DNA from: Gemmatimonadota bacterium
Lineage (GTDB): Bacteria > Gemmatimonadota > Gemmatimonadetes > Gemmatimonadales > GWC2-71-9
Direction: 5' to 3'
NCBI GenBank assembly: GCA_029262195.1
Contig: JAJCZX010000030.1
Coordinates: 248,001-312,000, forward strand
DNA: 64,000 nucleotides
Below the pieces are notes generated by a model. It worked only from the letters and a program-made list of their open reading frames with translations, was not told the origin of the DNA and made no database searches. The position numbers and the translations under genes are program-made. Shown piece after piece: positions 26,152 to 35,900 of the stretch (positions are counted from its first letter, which is position 1; the number at the start of each line of letters is the position of its first letter).

Positions 26152-27477
26152 TTAGTCCTCCTGGTAGTACTCTATCCCCAGATGGGTAATCTGTTCTTCC
26201 CCAACCATCCAGCGAAGCGTGTTCTTCAACTTGGTCTGTTGAATAAACAGATCGTGTTCAGGTTGCAACCCTGGTGCTGCTTGCGGGCTTTTGAAATAGA
26301 ACGACAACCATTCCTGAATGCCACTCATACCGGCGCGCTGAGCAAGATCAAGGAATAACGCAAGGTCGTGAACCAGCGGAGCAGCAAGGATGGAGTCTCG
26401 GCAGAGAAAATCGACCTTGATCTGCATCGGATAGCCAAGCCAGCCGAATATATCAATGTTGTCCCAACCCTCTTTGTTGTCCTTGCGAGGCGGGTAGTAG
26501 TTGATCCTGACCTTGTGGTAAATATTGCCGTAAAGGTCTGGATACATCTCTGGCTGGAGTATGTGATCGATGACCCCCAGTTTCGATTCCTCTTTGGTCT
26601 TGAAGGATTCGGGGTCGTCCAGGACTTCCCCATCCCGGTTACCCAGAATGTTAGTTGAGAACCAACCATTCAATCCTAACATCCGAGCTTTGATCATTGG
26701 TGACAATACGGTCTTGATCATCGTCTGACCGGTTTTGAAATCTTTACCGCAGATCGGCACCTTCTTTTCCCTTGCGAGGTCGAGAAGACAGGGGATATCA
26801 GCTGTCAGGTTCGGGGCACCGTTAGCAAACGGGATACCTTCCATAATTGCGGCGTAAGCGTAAAGCATTGAGGGAGCGATGGAGATATCGTCTGCTTCCA
26901 TCGCTGCTTCAAATGCTTCCATGGTCTCATGCGCCGGTCCAGGCTGCAGGAAAATCTCCGTGGAGGCGGCCCAGATCATCACGACCCTGTCGCAACCATT
27001 GGCCTTCTTAAAGTTCCTGATATCGGCCCGGAGTTGCTCGGCAAGGTCTTTTTTGTTCTTGCCGGTCTTAACGTTGGTACCTTCAAGCTTCTTCACATAG
27101 TGTGTGTCGAACACTGCCGGCATCGGCTTAATACCCTTGAGAAAATCCGCGATAGGTTCGATGTGCGGAGGGTTCAAAACACCGGCGACTTTGCAGGACT
27201 CGTAGGCGTCATCCGGAACCGGATCCCACGCGCCAAAGACCATTTCATCCAGGCTCGCGAGAGGGACCAATTCCCTGATGCTCGGCGAGCGTTCGTCAGT
27301 CCTTTTACCGAGTCTCGCGGTGGCCATTTCAGCCAGAGACCCGACGGCTTTGCCGCTACCCTGTCGGACGTTTTCAACGCCCGCAATGTAGGTGGTCGAA
27401 ACAGCACCAAGTCCGACGATCATTACGCCGAGTTTGCCATCAGCGCTTTCAACTTTATTGGGATTAACGTTGCTCAC
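26152..27477 (-). CDS. ino1: Myo-inositol-1-phosphate synthase
   Basis: Converts glucose 6-phosphate to inositol 1-phosphate with NAD+. 441 residues; NAD-binding VMIVGLGAVSTTYIAGVENV, then VVMIWAASTEIF, the long central ICGKDFKTGQTMIKT and SWFSTNILGNRDGEVL motifs typical of the enzyme. Starts with GTG at 27477. It lies 47 bases after a CDP-alcohol phosphatidyltransferase, the usual partner for making inositol phospholipids. Length fits the shorter prokaryotic form. Confidence 0.94.
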   Translation of the reverse strand: MSNVNPNKVESADGKLGVMIVGLGAVSTTYIAGVENVRQGSGKAVGSLAEMATARLGKRTDERSPSIRELVPLASLDEMVFGAWDPVPDDAYESCKVAGVLNPPHIEPIADFLKGIKPMPAVFDTHYVKKLEGTNVKTGKNKKDLAEQLRADIRNFKKANGCDRVVMIWAASTEIFLQPGPAHETMEAFEAAMEADDISIAPSMLYAYAAIMEGIPFANGAPNLTADIPCLLDLAREKKVPICGKDFKTGQTMIKTVLSPMIKARMLGLNGWFSTNILGNRDGEVLDDPESFKTKEESKLGVIDHILQPEMYPDLYGNIYHKVRINYYPPRKDNKEGWDNIDIFGWLGYPMQIKVDFLCRDSILAAPLVHDLALFLDLAQRAGMSGIQEWLSFYFKSPQAAPGLQPEHDLFIQQTKLKNTLRWMVGEEQITHLGIEYYQED

Positions 27478-27524
27478 TTCATTTTCCTTTCAAAAAAACC
27501 TGCAAACACGACCGTGAAAAATGA

Positions 27525-28154
27525 TCAGAGTTTTTCTGACCCACTGCCGGTGATTTTATATACATGCCAGATCCGCTGAATGACCGTCACTGCCGCCAGG
27601 AAGGTCAGTATCACCAGTATCCCCAATAACAACAAACCTTCGGGACCAACGCCAAAAAACATCATCGGAAACCCGAGCCCTAAAATTCGTTCAGCTCTTT
27701 GAGCCACCCCGACCTTGCACTCCAGACCAAGTCCCTCGGCGCGAGCCCGCGCGTACGACAGGGACAGTGTAAAGGCCATTCCCATCATCGCGATAGCTAC
27801 TCCGGCGGCCACGAGATCTTGTCTCAGACCGCCCTGCACAAAGAACATCGCGATACCGAAGAAAAGTGCGGCATCGGCAATTCGATCCAAAGTCGAGTCG
27901 TAAAACGCCCCGAATTTTGTCGGACCGGTACCGCCCCGTGCCACTCGACCATCCAGCATATCGAAAACACCCGCCAGAAGCAGCAAAAAACCGCCCCAAC
28001 TCGCGTGGCCCAAGCTGAACGCAACGGCCGATGCAATTGAGATCAGCGTTCCCAGAGTAGTCAGGTTATTTGGGTTAGCTCCCGCCCGAATTAACAGACC
28101 AATCAATGGGTCGAGCCCCCGCTCCAAAAACCGGCGCGGAGCCCCGTGAATCAA
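27525..28154 (-). CDS. CDP-alcohol phosphatidyltransferase, probable phosphatidylinositol-phosphate synthase
   Basis: Integral inner-membrane enzyme with about six helices and the full family signature DMLDGRVAR...FGAFYDSTLDRI (D-x2-D-G-x2-A-R-x8-G-x3-D-x3-D), which binds Mg2+ and the CDP moiety. Next to inositol-1-phosphate synthase, the natural acceptor is inositol 1-phosphate, giving phosphatidylinositol phosphate; glycerol phosphate is an alternative. The frame starts with TTG at 28154; in-frame CTG and ATA codons just upstream, with GGAGATGAG before them, could give a slightly longer N-terminus. Confidence 0.88.
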   Translation of the reverse strand: MIHGAPRRFLERGLDPLIGLLIRAGANPNNLTTLGTLISIASAVAFSLGHASWGGFLLLLAGVFDMLDGRVARGGTGPTKFGAFYDSTLDRIADAALFFGIAMFFVQGGLRQDLVAAGVAIAMMGMAFTLSLSYARARAEGLGLECKVGVAQRAERILGLGFPMMFFGVGPEGLLLLGILVILTFLAAVTVIQRIWHVYKITGSGSEKL

Positions 28155-28290
28155 ATTGTGGATCAGGTTTATCGTCTCATCTCCAGAATAACCAATAACG
28201 ATAATCTGGGTAATGGGTTACGGCAATTGTTGACCAGCCAAATCTAGACCTCAGGTATCCTATTTTTCGTGCGACAAGGGAGCGTCAAGA

Positions 28291-28345
28291 GGACGGATGG
28301 TCGGAACGGTCGGAACGGTCAGAACGGACAGTACGGACCGTCCGG
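28291..28345. repeat. Degenerate 9-bp tandem repeat
   Basis: About five to six copies of a 9-base unit close to GAACGGTCG, decaying at both ends (GGATGGTCG, GAACGGTCG, GAACGGTCA, GAACGGACA, GTACGGACC). It lies in the gap between the phosphatidyltransferase start and the end of the tandem hydrolase. It produces a Gly/Asn-rich apparent frame on the plus strand that I do not regard as a gene. Confidence 0.75.
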
Positions 28346-28352
28346 CCCCACT

Positions 28353-30146
28353 TCAGCGTTGCTTCATACGAGAAAATGGGAAGCCATTGCAACCTGTTCT
28401 GGGGTTTTCACGGTCGGCGGGGGTTGCGACGGCGGCTTCCTGCAAAGATTCAGCGTCGTAAGTCGTAAAACAATACGCCCATTCAAATGGCGGCATTTCG
28501 TCCAATTCAACCCAATCGATGCGGGTCCACATGCCACTGTAACTAGCATCTTCCGGGTCGTTTCGCAGCAACAGAGAACGGTTTTCGGCATCCCAGCTGA
28601 CGATTTCCATGGTGGCGCTTCCCGGTCCTGACCAGGAATGCTGCGTAACTGAATATCTCTCACCGTAATCGTCTTCGAATTCGCCAATCAAGGCCTCGGG
28701 GGCCTCATGGGAACCGGACAAGAACTGTAAAACGACCTGCCAGGTATCCTCGGTGTCGCGACCCACCCGGCGGGTGTTCAACATCGATGAGCCATGGACT
28801 CCATTGCGAGCAACAAAGGTCTGGTGTCCCTGATCGGCGAACTCGGTCAACTGGTCACGGACCGCGTCGAAGTGCATCTCGGACGCCGGCCGAAGAGCGA
28901 TCAAGGGGTTCTTTAGGGCCACAGCGTAATCGCCGGATTCGCACCCTTCCATCGCCTCTCCAGATGCCGGGGAGAAAGCGAGCACTCGGCTGACTCTGTC
29001 TTCGTTTAGAGCCGCGAGTTTCATGACAAGGGCAGCGCTGTAACTGCTACCCCACGCTATGATCGTCGCCCCAGGTGCTCGTGTTTCGACAAAATCCAAC
29101 GCGGCCTCGAGATCGGGGTAAGCATCACAATAACTGAACTCCGCCTCCCCAGCTCCCACCACCGTGCGGTTACTGCTCCCCAGACGAGTGCCGCCACGTC
29201 GTTGGTCAATGGCCAAAAGGTTGAAGTCGTTTTCTATGAGACGCGGAGCAAGTTCGCGATACTCGCCACGGGAAGATCCACCACCCTGGTGAAAAAGCAT
29301 TATCGTGCCGCGAGGGGTTTCGGCCTGCGAATAGTTGTCGCCAAACACAGTTATCCCATCGCCTGTGGTGAAAGAGACTTGCTCCGGCGGGCGGAATGCG
29401 GAAAGAAAACGCTCCAGGTTTTGAAAGTTTCGCTCGTCTTCCAAAAGGATTGAAGCTCCATGTCTGCCTACTTCGGCCACATGCAGAGTCTTCCGTTGGG
29501 TTCGCACCGCGCGAAAAACAGGTTGCGATAATTCGCGTTCGTCAGACCCGGCTCCGATGTAAGTCGGCACGCCAATCTCACCGGCCCAGCGGCTCACCAA
29601 CGTCGAATCGTCTGAGTAGTACTCGCCGGGAGAGTACGAAACTACGGCATCAACCCGACGGTCCTGCGGCAACTTCATCACAATCATTGCGGAAAACGAC
29701 GAGCCGATCACCAGACGCAACCCATCGAATCCGCTGGTTGACGCCCAATCCATGGACGCCAACATGTCGTTGTACGCTTCGAAGATCGTAGGCCAAACAC
29801 GAGACCGGTCTCCGGCCTCCGCTTCTTCCACAATCTGATCTGTACCGAACCGCACAGCAGTCTCGTTGACAACACGATTCCATCTGTCCGTCGCCCCCCA
29901 GCGCAAATCAACCGCTAACACATTGAATCCTAAATCGACCAATCTGGGAGCGATGTCGCGATACTCTCCTCGACTCGACCCTGATTGGTGAAATGCGAAA
30001 ACGATGGGGCCGGATCGGTCACCGGTTTCATATAAGTCGGCCGTGATTTCAAGTCCGTCGATGCTTTGATAGGAGATCTGCTCGGGCGTTTGCGCAATAT
30101 GGGCCGAAGGGGTGAGCGATAGAAAGATCAGTGCTTTGTTTAGCAT
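28353..30146 (-). CDS. Secreted protein with two tandem alpha/beta-hydrolase domains
   Basis: 597 residues with an N-terminal signal peptide (ALIFLSLTPSAHIAQ). Two copies of an alpha/beta hydrolase follow: the first has FAFHQSGSSRGEYRDIAPRL at about 50-69 and a nucleophile elbow GSSFSA (Ser150); the second, from about residue 255, has FHQGGGSSRGEYRELAPRLI and elbow GSSYSA. The near-identical segments show an internal duplication. A C-terminal domain of about 110 residues follows. Dienelactone hydrolase-like; substrate unknown. It stands alone between repeat-rich gaps and may be on a mobile or recently shuffled segment. Confidence 0.82.
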   Translation of the reverse strand: MLNKALIFLSLTPSAHIAQTPEQISYQSIDGLEITADLYETGDRSGPIVFAFHQSGSSRGEYRDIAPRLVDLGFNVLAVDLRWGATDRWNRVVNETAVRFGTDQIVEEAEAGDRSRVWPTIFEAYNDMLASMDWASTSGFDGLRLVIGSSFSAMIVMKLPQDRRVDAVVSYSPGEYYSDDSTLVSRWAGEIGVPTYIGAGSDERELSQPVFRAVRTQRKTLHVAEVGRHGASILLEDERNFQNLERFLSAFRPPEQVSFTTGDGITVFGDNYSQAETPRGTIMLFHQGGGSSRGEYRELAPRLIENDFNLLAIDQRRGGTRLGSSNRTVVGAGEAEFSYCDAYPDLEAALDFVETRAPGATIIAWGSSYSAALVMKLAALNEDRVSRVLAFSPASGEAMEGCESGDYAVALKNPLIALRPASEMHFDAVRDQLTEFADQGHQTFVARNGVHGSSMLNTRRVGRDTEDTWQVVLQFLSGSHEAPEALIGEFEDDYGERYSVTQHSWSGPGSATMEIVSWDAENRSLLLRNDPEDASYSGMWTRIDWVELDEMPPFEWAYCFTTYDAESLQEAAVATPADRENPRTGCNGFPFSRMKQR

Positions 30147-30189
30147 AAGGAGACGGAACGGGTGAATGGTTGTACGGATGAAAATAGTA

Positions 30190-30290
30190 CATCGCGGGGA
30201 AAAGGGCGGATTAGAAACGGCGGATAGACTGGACGGATGGAAACGGCAGGTATACTGGGCGGGTTAAAGAGCGGGGCCGACAAGTTGTTT
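30190..30290 (+). repeat. G/A-rich degenerate repeats, left flank of the four-helix-bundle remnant
   Basis: Imperfect units sharing AAGGGCGGAT, AAACGGCGGAT, TGGACGGAT, GAAACGGCAGG and TGGGCGGG at roughly 13-16 base spacing. Their reverse-complement counterparts lie on the other side of the broken gene (30720-30825). No coding potential seen. Confidence 0.6.
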
Positions 30291-30359
30291 GCGAGTATTC
30301 ATACTTCCGCGGCGTGTTTTAGGTTAGGCGCCTCCTCCAACCCGGCGCCATATTGCGGG

Positions 30360-30706
30360 ATGGACCGTACATATCGCCGATTCGAAGCGTGGAAGATGTG
30401 CCACGAGTTGGTCGTGAGAACATATTTCTTGAGCGACAGTTCCCTTCGTCTGAACGTTTCGGTTTGACATCCCAGGCACGACGAGCAGTTTCGGCGGCGG
30501 CCAACATTGCAGGGCTCGGCAAAACGCGGTCATCGGTAGTTTCGTCGCTTCCTCGACATCTCCAACGGATCGCTGGCAGAACTCTCGTACATTTTCTCTT
30601 AGCCCACGACCTTGGATTCATCGACGAAGCCAATTTCAATGATGTAGAAAAACTCCGTAACAGAGCACAATACCTTACCTGGAAACTCTACGAATCAATG
30701 AAGTGA
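30360..30706 (+). pseudogene. Four-helix-bundle (23S rRNA intervening-sequence/bAvd-like) protein, frameshifted
   Basis: The family's parts occur in order but in different frames: MDRTYRRFEAWKMCHELVVR from 30360, then LTSQARRAVSAAANIAG in a second frame, then SAKRGHR-stop-FRRFLDISNGSLAEL in a third frame, then LLAHDLGFIDEANF...KLYESMK back in the second frame to 30706. So at least three frame changes and one internal stop break the gene, while the C-terminal helix remains readable. Intact members are about 115-125 residues. The spread of lesions argues for decay rather than one sequencing error. Confidence 0.85.
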
Positions 30707-30719
30707 TGCCCTTCCAGTA

Positions 30720-30825
30720 TTCCGCCTTCGTTGCCGCCCTTTTTGTACAGCCCCTTTTTTGCCGCCCTGTTCAACCGCCTTTGCATTACCCGCCCTTTGC
30801 AACCGCCTTTGATTGTCCCCCCTGT
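30720..30825 (-). repeat. C/T-rich degenerate repeats, right flank of the four-helix-bundle remnant
   Basis: Read on the minus strand: CAAAGGCGGTTG, CAAAGGGCGGGTAATG, CAAAGGCGGTTGAA, CAGGGCGGC, AAAAAGGGCGGC, GAAGGCGG. These are the inverted counterpart of the left flank (shared cores AAAGGGCGG and ACTGG). The stretch 30707-30843 holds nothing else I recognise; the open frame through it upstream of 30844 is repeat-derived. Confidence 0.6.
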
Positions 30826-30843
30826 TTTTTATTAGATTCATCC

Positions 30844-31404
30844 ATGCCTCAATTCGAATCAATCTCCGACGACATCAAAACGTTCATCCTCAACCAAAAG
30901 ATGTTCTTCGTCTCCACTGCAGCGCCAGATGGCCGCATCAACCTGTCCCCCAAAGGACTCGACTCTCTTAGAATTGATGGCCCCAACCGAGTTCTCTGGC
31001 TGAACCTAACGGGAAGCGGCAACGAAACCGCAGCCCACCTTCTCGAATCGGACAGGATGACAATCATGCTTTGCGCCTTCGAAGGGAAACCGAACATTCT
31101 CCGCCTTTACGGCCATGCCAGGGCTGTTCATCCAACAGATGCGGACTGGGAAGAGTTGGTCGGACTCTTTCCGAAAGATGTTGGCGCACGACAGGTAATC
31201 GACATGCACGTAGAGATGATGCAGACATCATGCGGCACGGGAGTCCCATTCTACGATTTCGTCGGTGACCGCGGGCAGCTTGCCAAATGGTCCGAGAAAA
31301 GAGGAGAGGGCGGAGTTAGAGACTACTGGGCCAAGAAAAACACGGTGAGCATTGATGGGCGCGATACGGGGATGGGGAAGGTGCTGAACGAGGAAGGTGG
31401 GTAG
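30844..31404 (+). CDS. Pyridoxamine 5'-phosphate oxidase-fold protein
   Basis: 186 residues of the split-barrel flavin-binding fold: MPQFESISDDIKTFILNQKM, then FFVSTAAPDGRINLSPKGLD and NRVLWLNLTGSGNETAAHLL, a pattern common to uncharacterised PNPOx-like proteins that bind FMN or F420. The frame is open upstream to 30703, but that part is repeat DNA; the ATG at 30844 gives the family start. A C-terminal segment of about 35 residues (YWAKKNTVSIDGRDTGMG) is as in close family members. Substrate unknown. Confidence 0.85.
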   Translation: MPQFESISDDIKTFILNQKMFFVSTAAPDGRINLSPKGLDSLRIDGPNRVLWLNLTGSGNETAAHLLESDRMTIMLCAFEGKPNILRLYGHARAVHPTDADWEELVGLFPKDVGARQVIDMHVEMMQTSCGTGVPFYDFVGDRGQLAKWSEKRGEGGVRDYWAKKNTVSIDGRDTGMGKVLNEEGG

Positions 31405-31442
31405 ACTCGCCGGACAACCTATTTTAATGTAACTTTTTGGCC

Positions 31443-32918
31443 ATGAATTCTTGGACACGCCGCACGGCTAAATCGAACACAAGGAAGCACCCCCACTCTT
31501 CGCTCTTCCTACTGCTGGCTGTTGCAGCCCAGATCTCCTGCGCGGGACGTGTTGCAGCGCCGTCCGCAGTCACCCTCACCATTCTCCATACCAACGACGA
31601 GCACGGCTGGATAGAGGAATCAGAGTTCACCGATGGAGCGGCCAAGTTGATGGGTGTCTGGCGCGATGTAGAAGGATACCGCGAAGACGGTCCATTCCTG
31701 ATCTTAAGCGGAGGAGACAACTGGACCGGCCCCGCGATTTCTACCTGGTTCGAGGGAGAGTCCACGGTAGACGTCATGAACGCGATGAATTACAACGCGT
31801 CCACCGTCGGCAATCACGAGTTCGATTTCAAAATTGCGGGCTTCGAAGAACGGCTCGCTCAGGCAGAGTTTCCATACGTTTCAGCCAACATCAGGCTCAA
31901 AGCCAACGGTGATTTCCCTCGCTTCGTTGTCCCCTATGTGATGAAAGAGGTCAGCGGTTTGCAGGTCGGAATCGTGGGTCTCACAACCACCTCAACTCCA
32001 CGTTCTGGTTTTCCTACCTACGTTGAGACTCTCGATTTCATTCCCTACGCTGATGCGCTCAGTGAAGTGGTTCCGCAAGTATGGGACGACGGTGCGGACA
32101 TTGTGGTCGTAGTCTCCCACATTTGCCACGCTGAAATGACGGCCCTGGTGCCTCTGGCAAACCAACTCGGCATCAGCGTGATCGGCGGCGGGCATTGCAA
32201 CGAACTGGTCGCAGAAATCAACAACGGTGTGGCTGTGATAGAAGGTGGCTGGCGCATGGCTAGTTACGCCCGGGTTCAGATAACTTTCGACGGTGAAACG
32301 GGAAGCATTACTGAACTCGTACCGTCGACTGCTCAGAATAACGGCGGCACACCTGACCCCGAAGTCGCAGCGGTAGTGTCGCGGTGGATTGAAGCCGCCG
32401 ACGCAGAATTATCGGATGTGGTCGGTTTCGCTTCTAGCCCGGTAGGACGAGGTCCCGCCCTTCACAACCTGATTGCCGACTCGTGGCTTCACGCCTATCC
32501 GTCTGCCGACATTGCAATGAATAACGCAGGCGGTGTGCGTCAGGGACTTCCGGCTGGAGAAATCACCCGCGGTACCATAATCGGGATGTTGCCGTTCCAG
32601 AACAATCTTCTGGCCCTCGAGTTGACAGGTTCACAGGTCGTCGCCTCGTTGAGACGTGGCACCATAGTGGCGGGCATGACGACGGTCGGAGGTTTTTTCC
32701 ATTCCGATGGTTCGCCGATGAAGATGGACAGCGTCTACACGATACTAACAACCGACTACCTCTACGCAAGAGAAGATTACCCCTATGCGGCTGACGACCC
32801 GGACCCGATTCTTACCGGGATCAACTACCACCAGCCAACCATCGAGTACCTCGAATTCCTGAACACCACGAACAGCAATCCGTTAAATCAAGTTCTAGAC
32901 CCGGCCCCGCGACGATAA
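31443..32918 (+). CDS. 5'-nucleotidase/metallophosphoesterase lipoprotein, UshA-like
   Basis: 491 residues from the ATG at 31443. N-terminal signal with a lipobox-like AAQISCAG, so probably a lipoprotein. Calcineurin-like phosphoesterase domain with TILHTNDEHGW, SGGDNWTG, STVGNHEFD and VVSHICH metal-binding blocks, then a 5'-nucleotidase C-terminal domain (GPALHNLIADSW, MNNAGGVRQGLPAGEIT). It would hydrolyse nucleotides or related phosphate esters outside the inner membrane. A short gap separates it from the DUF5107 gene downstream. Confidence 0.9.
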   Translation: MNSWTRRTAKSNTRKHPHSSLFLLLAVAAQISCAGRVAAPSAVTLTILHTNDEHGWIEESEFTDGAAKLMGVWRDVEGYREDGPFLILSGGDNWTGPAISTWFEGESTVDVMNAMNYNASTVGNHEFDFKIAGFEERLAQAEFPYVSANIRLKANGDFPRFVVPYVMKEVSGLQVGIVGLTTTSTPRSGFPTYVETLDFIPYADALSEVVPQVWDDGADIVVVVSHICHAEMTALVPLANQLGISVIGGGHCNELVAEINNGVAVIEGGWRMASYARVQITFDGETGSITELVPSTAQNNGGTPDPEVAAVVSRWIEAADAELSDVVGFASSPVGRGPALHNLIADSWLHAYPSADIAMNNAGGVRQGLPAGEITRGTIIGMLPFQNNLLALELTGSQVVASLRRGTIVAGMTTVGGFFHSDGSPMKMDSVYTILTTDYLYAREDYPYAADDPDPILTGINYHQPTIEYLEFLNTTNSNPLNQVLDPAPRR

Positions 32919-32980
32919 TATCTGGCGCGATTGAGACATCACCAACATCTTTGCTCGAAATCACCTTGGAGCCCTCACTG

Positions 32981-35900
32981 ATGTTCAAATCCCTGCTGAG
33001 CAAAACCGGTATGGTCGTCCTGTTCTGCGCGCAGCCCCTCTCTGCCACGCAAAACGCTCGCATCACTGAAGAAACTCGCACGATCGAAACCTACGGGTTT
33101 TCCGAGCCCAATCCGGTACCCATCCTCACCAGAGACTCGCGTCTCTACCCATATCATTCGTTCGACGCGTATTCACACGAATCTGAGCCCCGCGAATGGA
33201 AGGTAATTCACCTCGAAAACGACCTCATAGAGGTATGGGTTTTGCCCGAAGCCGGAGGCAAGGTCTGGGGAGCCCGAGTAAAAGACAGCGGACACGAATT
33301 CATCTACCGCAATGAGGTGATGAAATTCCGAAACATCGCTTTACGTGGCCCGTGGACCTCCGGCGGTATCGAATTCAATTTCGGTGTAATTGGCCACACC
33401 CCTGCGACAGCGACTCCGGTCGACTACGCGCTTAGGAGCAATGAAGACGGAAGCGTAAGCGCGTTTGTCGGAACGATGGACCTACCCTCGCGGACGCATT
33501 GGCGAGTTGAGATCCGGTTACCAGCGGACAAAGCCTACTTTGAGACCAACGTCTCATGGTCTAACCCCACGCCTCTTGAACAACCGTACTACAACTGGAT
33601 GACCGGAGCCGCCTTCGCGCGCACCGACCTGGAGATGACCATCCCGGGGAACGCCTACCTAACCCATCCGGGCGAGGAACGCCCCTGGCCGGTGGATCCG
33701 GAGGGCCGGTACCTGCCGAGTTATGCCAACAATACCTTCGGGCCCCACAAGTCGTATCACGTGGTCGGAGAACTGAACGATTTTTTCGGCGGATATTACA
33801 CTGAGGAGGATTACGGATTCGGGCACTGGGCACGTTTCGAGGACATGCCCGGACAGAAACTCTGGCTTTGGGCGCTATCTCGGCAAGGAGGCATCTGGGA
33901 AGGATTATTAACAGACACCGACGGTCAATACGTCGAATTCCAGGCCGGCAGGATGTTGGTGCAGTACTCACCCGGGTCCGAGGCCAACCCAATCGCAAAG
34001 GCTGGGTTCGAGCCTGGCGCTAGCGACCACTGGTCCGAGACCTGGTTTCCTCTTGAGGGAATCGGCGGTCTTACCGATGCCTCTCGCGAAGGCGCGATGT
34101 TCGTGCAGCACGAAGAGGACCGGCTCACCGTTAGCATTAATTCGTTCAGCGATATACGGGACACATTGCGCGTGTGGGTTGATGGATCGCTCATCGAACA
34201 GAGGATGGTAAACCTCAAAGCATTGGATGCTCTGGACAGGCGGTACAATGTCCCCGATGATTCAGACTATCGGATTCGACTATCTGCGTTGGATCTCGAC
34301 TACTCTTCCTCCACCCCGGAAGACAACAGTCTCGGACGGCCTTTCGCAGCAGATCCCCATGCTCGCGATCAAATGACGTCGACTGACATAAACGCTTTCG
34401 AAGCCAGCCAGTTGCTCAGGGCACGCCGCTACCGCGCTGCTCGTGAACGCTTCACGTTGGTTCTGGTCGAAGAACCGTGGAGACGCGACGGGCTTCTTGG
34501 AATGGCGGGTCTGGAGTTCCAGGCAGCCCGTTACGACCTGGCCCTCCAATACATTACCCGCGCGTTGCGCCTCGATGCGTACGACGCCAAAACGAATTTC
34601 CTCGCTGGCAATATCTACCGCGCCCTGGGACGTACCAACGACGCCCGCGACTCATTCGGATGGGCGGCTCGCTCAATGGGTTACCGTGCGGCAGCGTACG
34701 TTTACCTCGCTGAAATCATGCTCGCTGAAAACAATCTGCCCGAAGCAGCGCGGTACGCAGGCGTGGCTCTGGATTACGACCGGTACAACCTCAGCGCCAG
34801 AGAAGTCCTCGCAATGACGGGAAGGCTAACTGGTGACTCGCTGCTGGCTTCGCAAACACTTGAAGAACTCCTCGCCCTCGATCCGCTGCACCACTTCGTT
34901 GCTATCGAAGAGCACATCTCAGGCCGCACCGAACTTGATTTCGACTCTATTTTTCGAAGTGAGTACCCCGACCAGACCGTTCTAGAATTGACGATCGACT
35001 ACCATCGCCGCGGCGCAACAGACGATGCTCGTGCCTTGCTGGAGCTGGGCAAGCAACACACAGACAACCCGCTTTTGGATGTCTGGCTAGGATGGCTCGA
35101 CGAGGACGTTTCACATCTCGCCGAAGGAGCAATGCTCGATTTTGTTTTTCCTTTTCGCCGAGAGACCCTACCGGTGCTGGAGTGGGCGGCGAATGAAAGT
35201 GCCCATTGGTCCTGGGGCTACCTCCTGGCACTAAACCTCTGGGCGCTCGACCGACCCGAAGAAGCCGCGGTGTTGATGGAGGAACTGGGACAAACGCCTG
35301 ACTTTGCACCGGCCTACGTTGCCAGAGCCAATCTGTTGTTTAACAAACTGGACAGCGACCCGGAATTCGATCTCCGCAAAGCAGTAGAACTGGGCGCAGA
35401 TACACGTTCGATCTGGATCCGTCTGATTAGTTACTTGCAGGACCATTCTCGCTGGGAGGATGCGCTCGCCGTTTCCGAGGAAGCCCGGGCACGTTTCAGT
35501 GGGGACTTCAACCTGGATCTCTTACACGTGAAGTCACTCAACAATCTCGATCGAGAACAGGAATCGATCGAGATCCTCGCGGCAACTCAGGTACTTCCCT
35601 CCGAGCATGCGAGAGATAGTCACCTTCTTTACGAGCAGGCCCACATCCTGGCTGCATTCCGAGCCATTGACATCGCCGACTACGACGCCGCCACCAACCA
35701 CCTGCACATGGCTCGTGCCTGGCCAGAAAACCTGGGACAGGGCAGACCCTACCAGCCAGAAGACAGACTCACGACATACCTTCTGGGCATCATACAGACA
35801 CGGATGGGCGACAATGCCACAGCGCAGGCATCATTCAGCTCTGTCATTCAGGACACGGAACCGTCACCATTCGGGGCCGGGCCGCTGGACCTCCTCGCCA

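Noticed and set aside
28269-28631. Plus-strand frame with Gly/Asn-rich collagen-like N-terminus
   Set aside because: It arises from the 9-base tandem repeat and runs antisense to the tandem hydrolase gene.
30703-30843. N-terminal extension of the PNPOx-fold protein
   Set aside because: The segment is the C/T-rich repeat array; the ATG at 30844 gives the family N-terminus.
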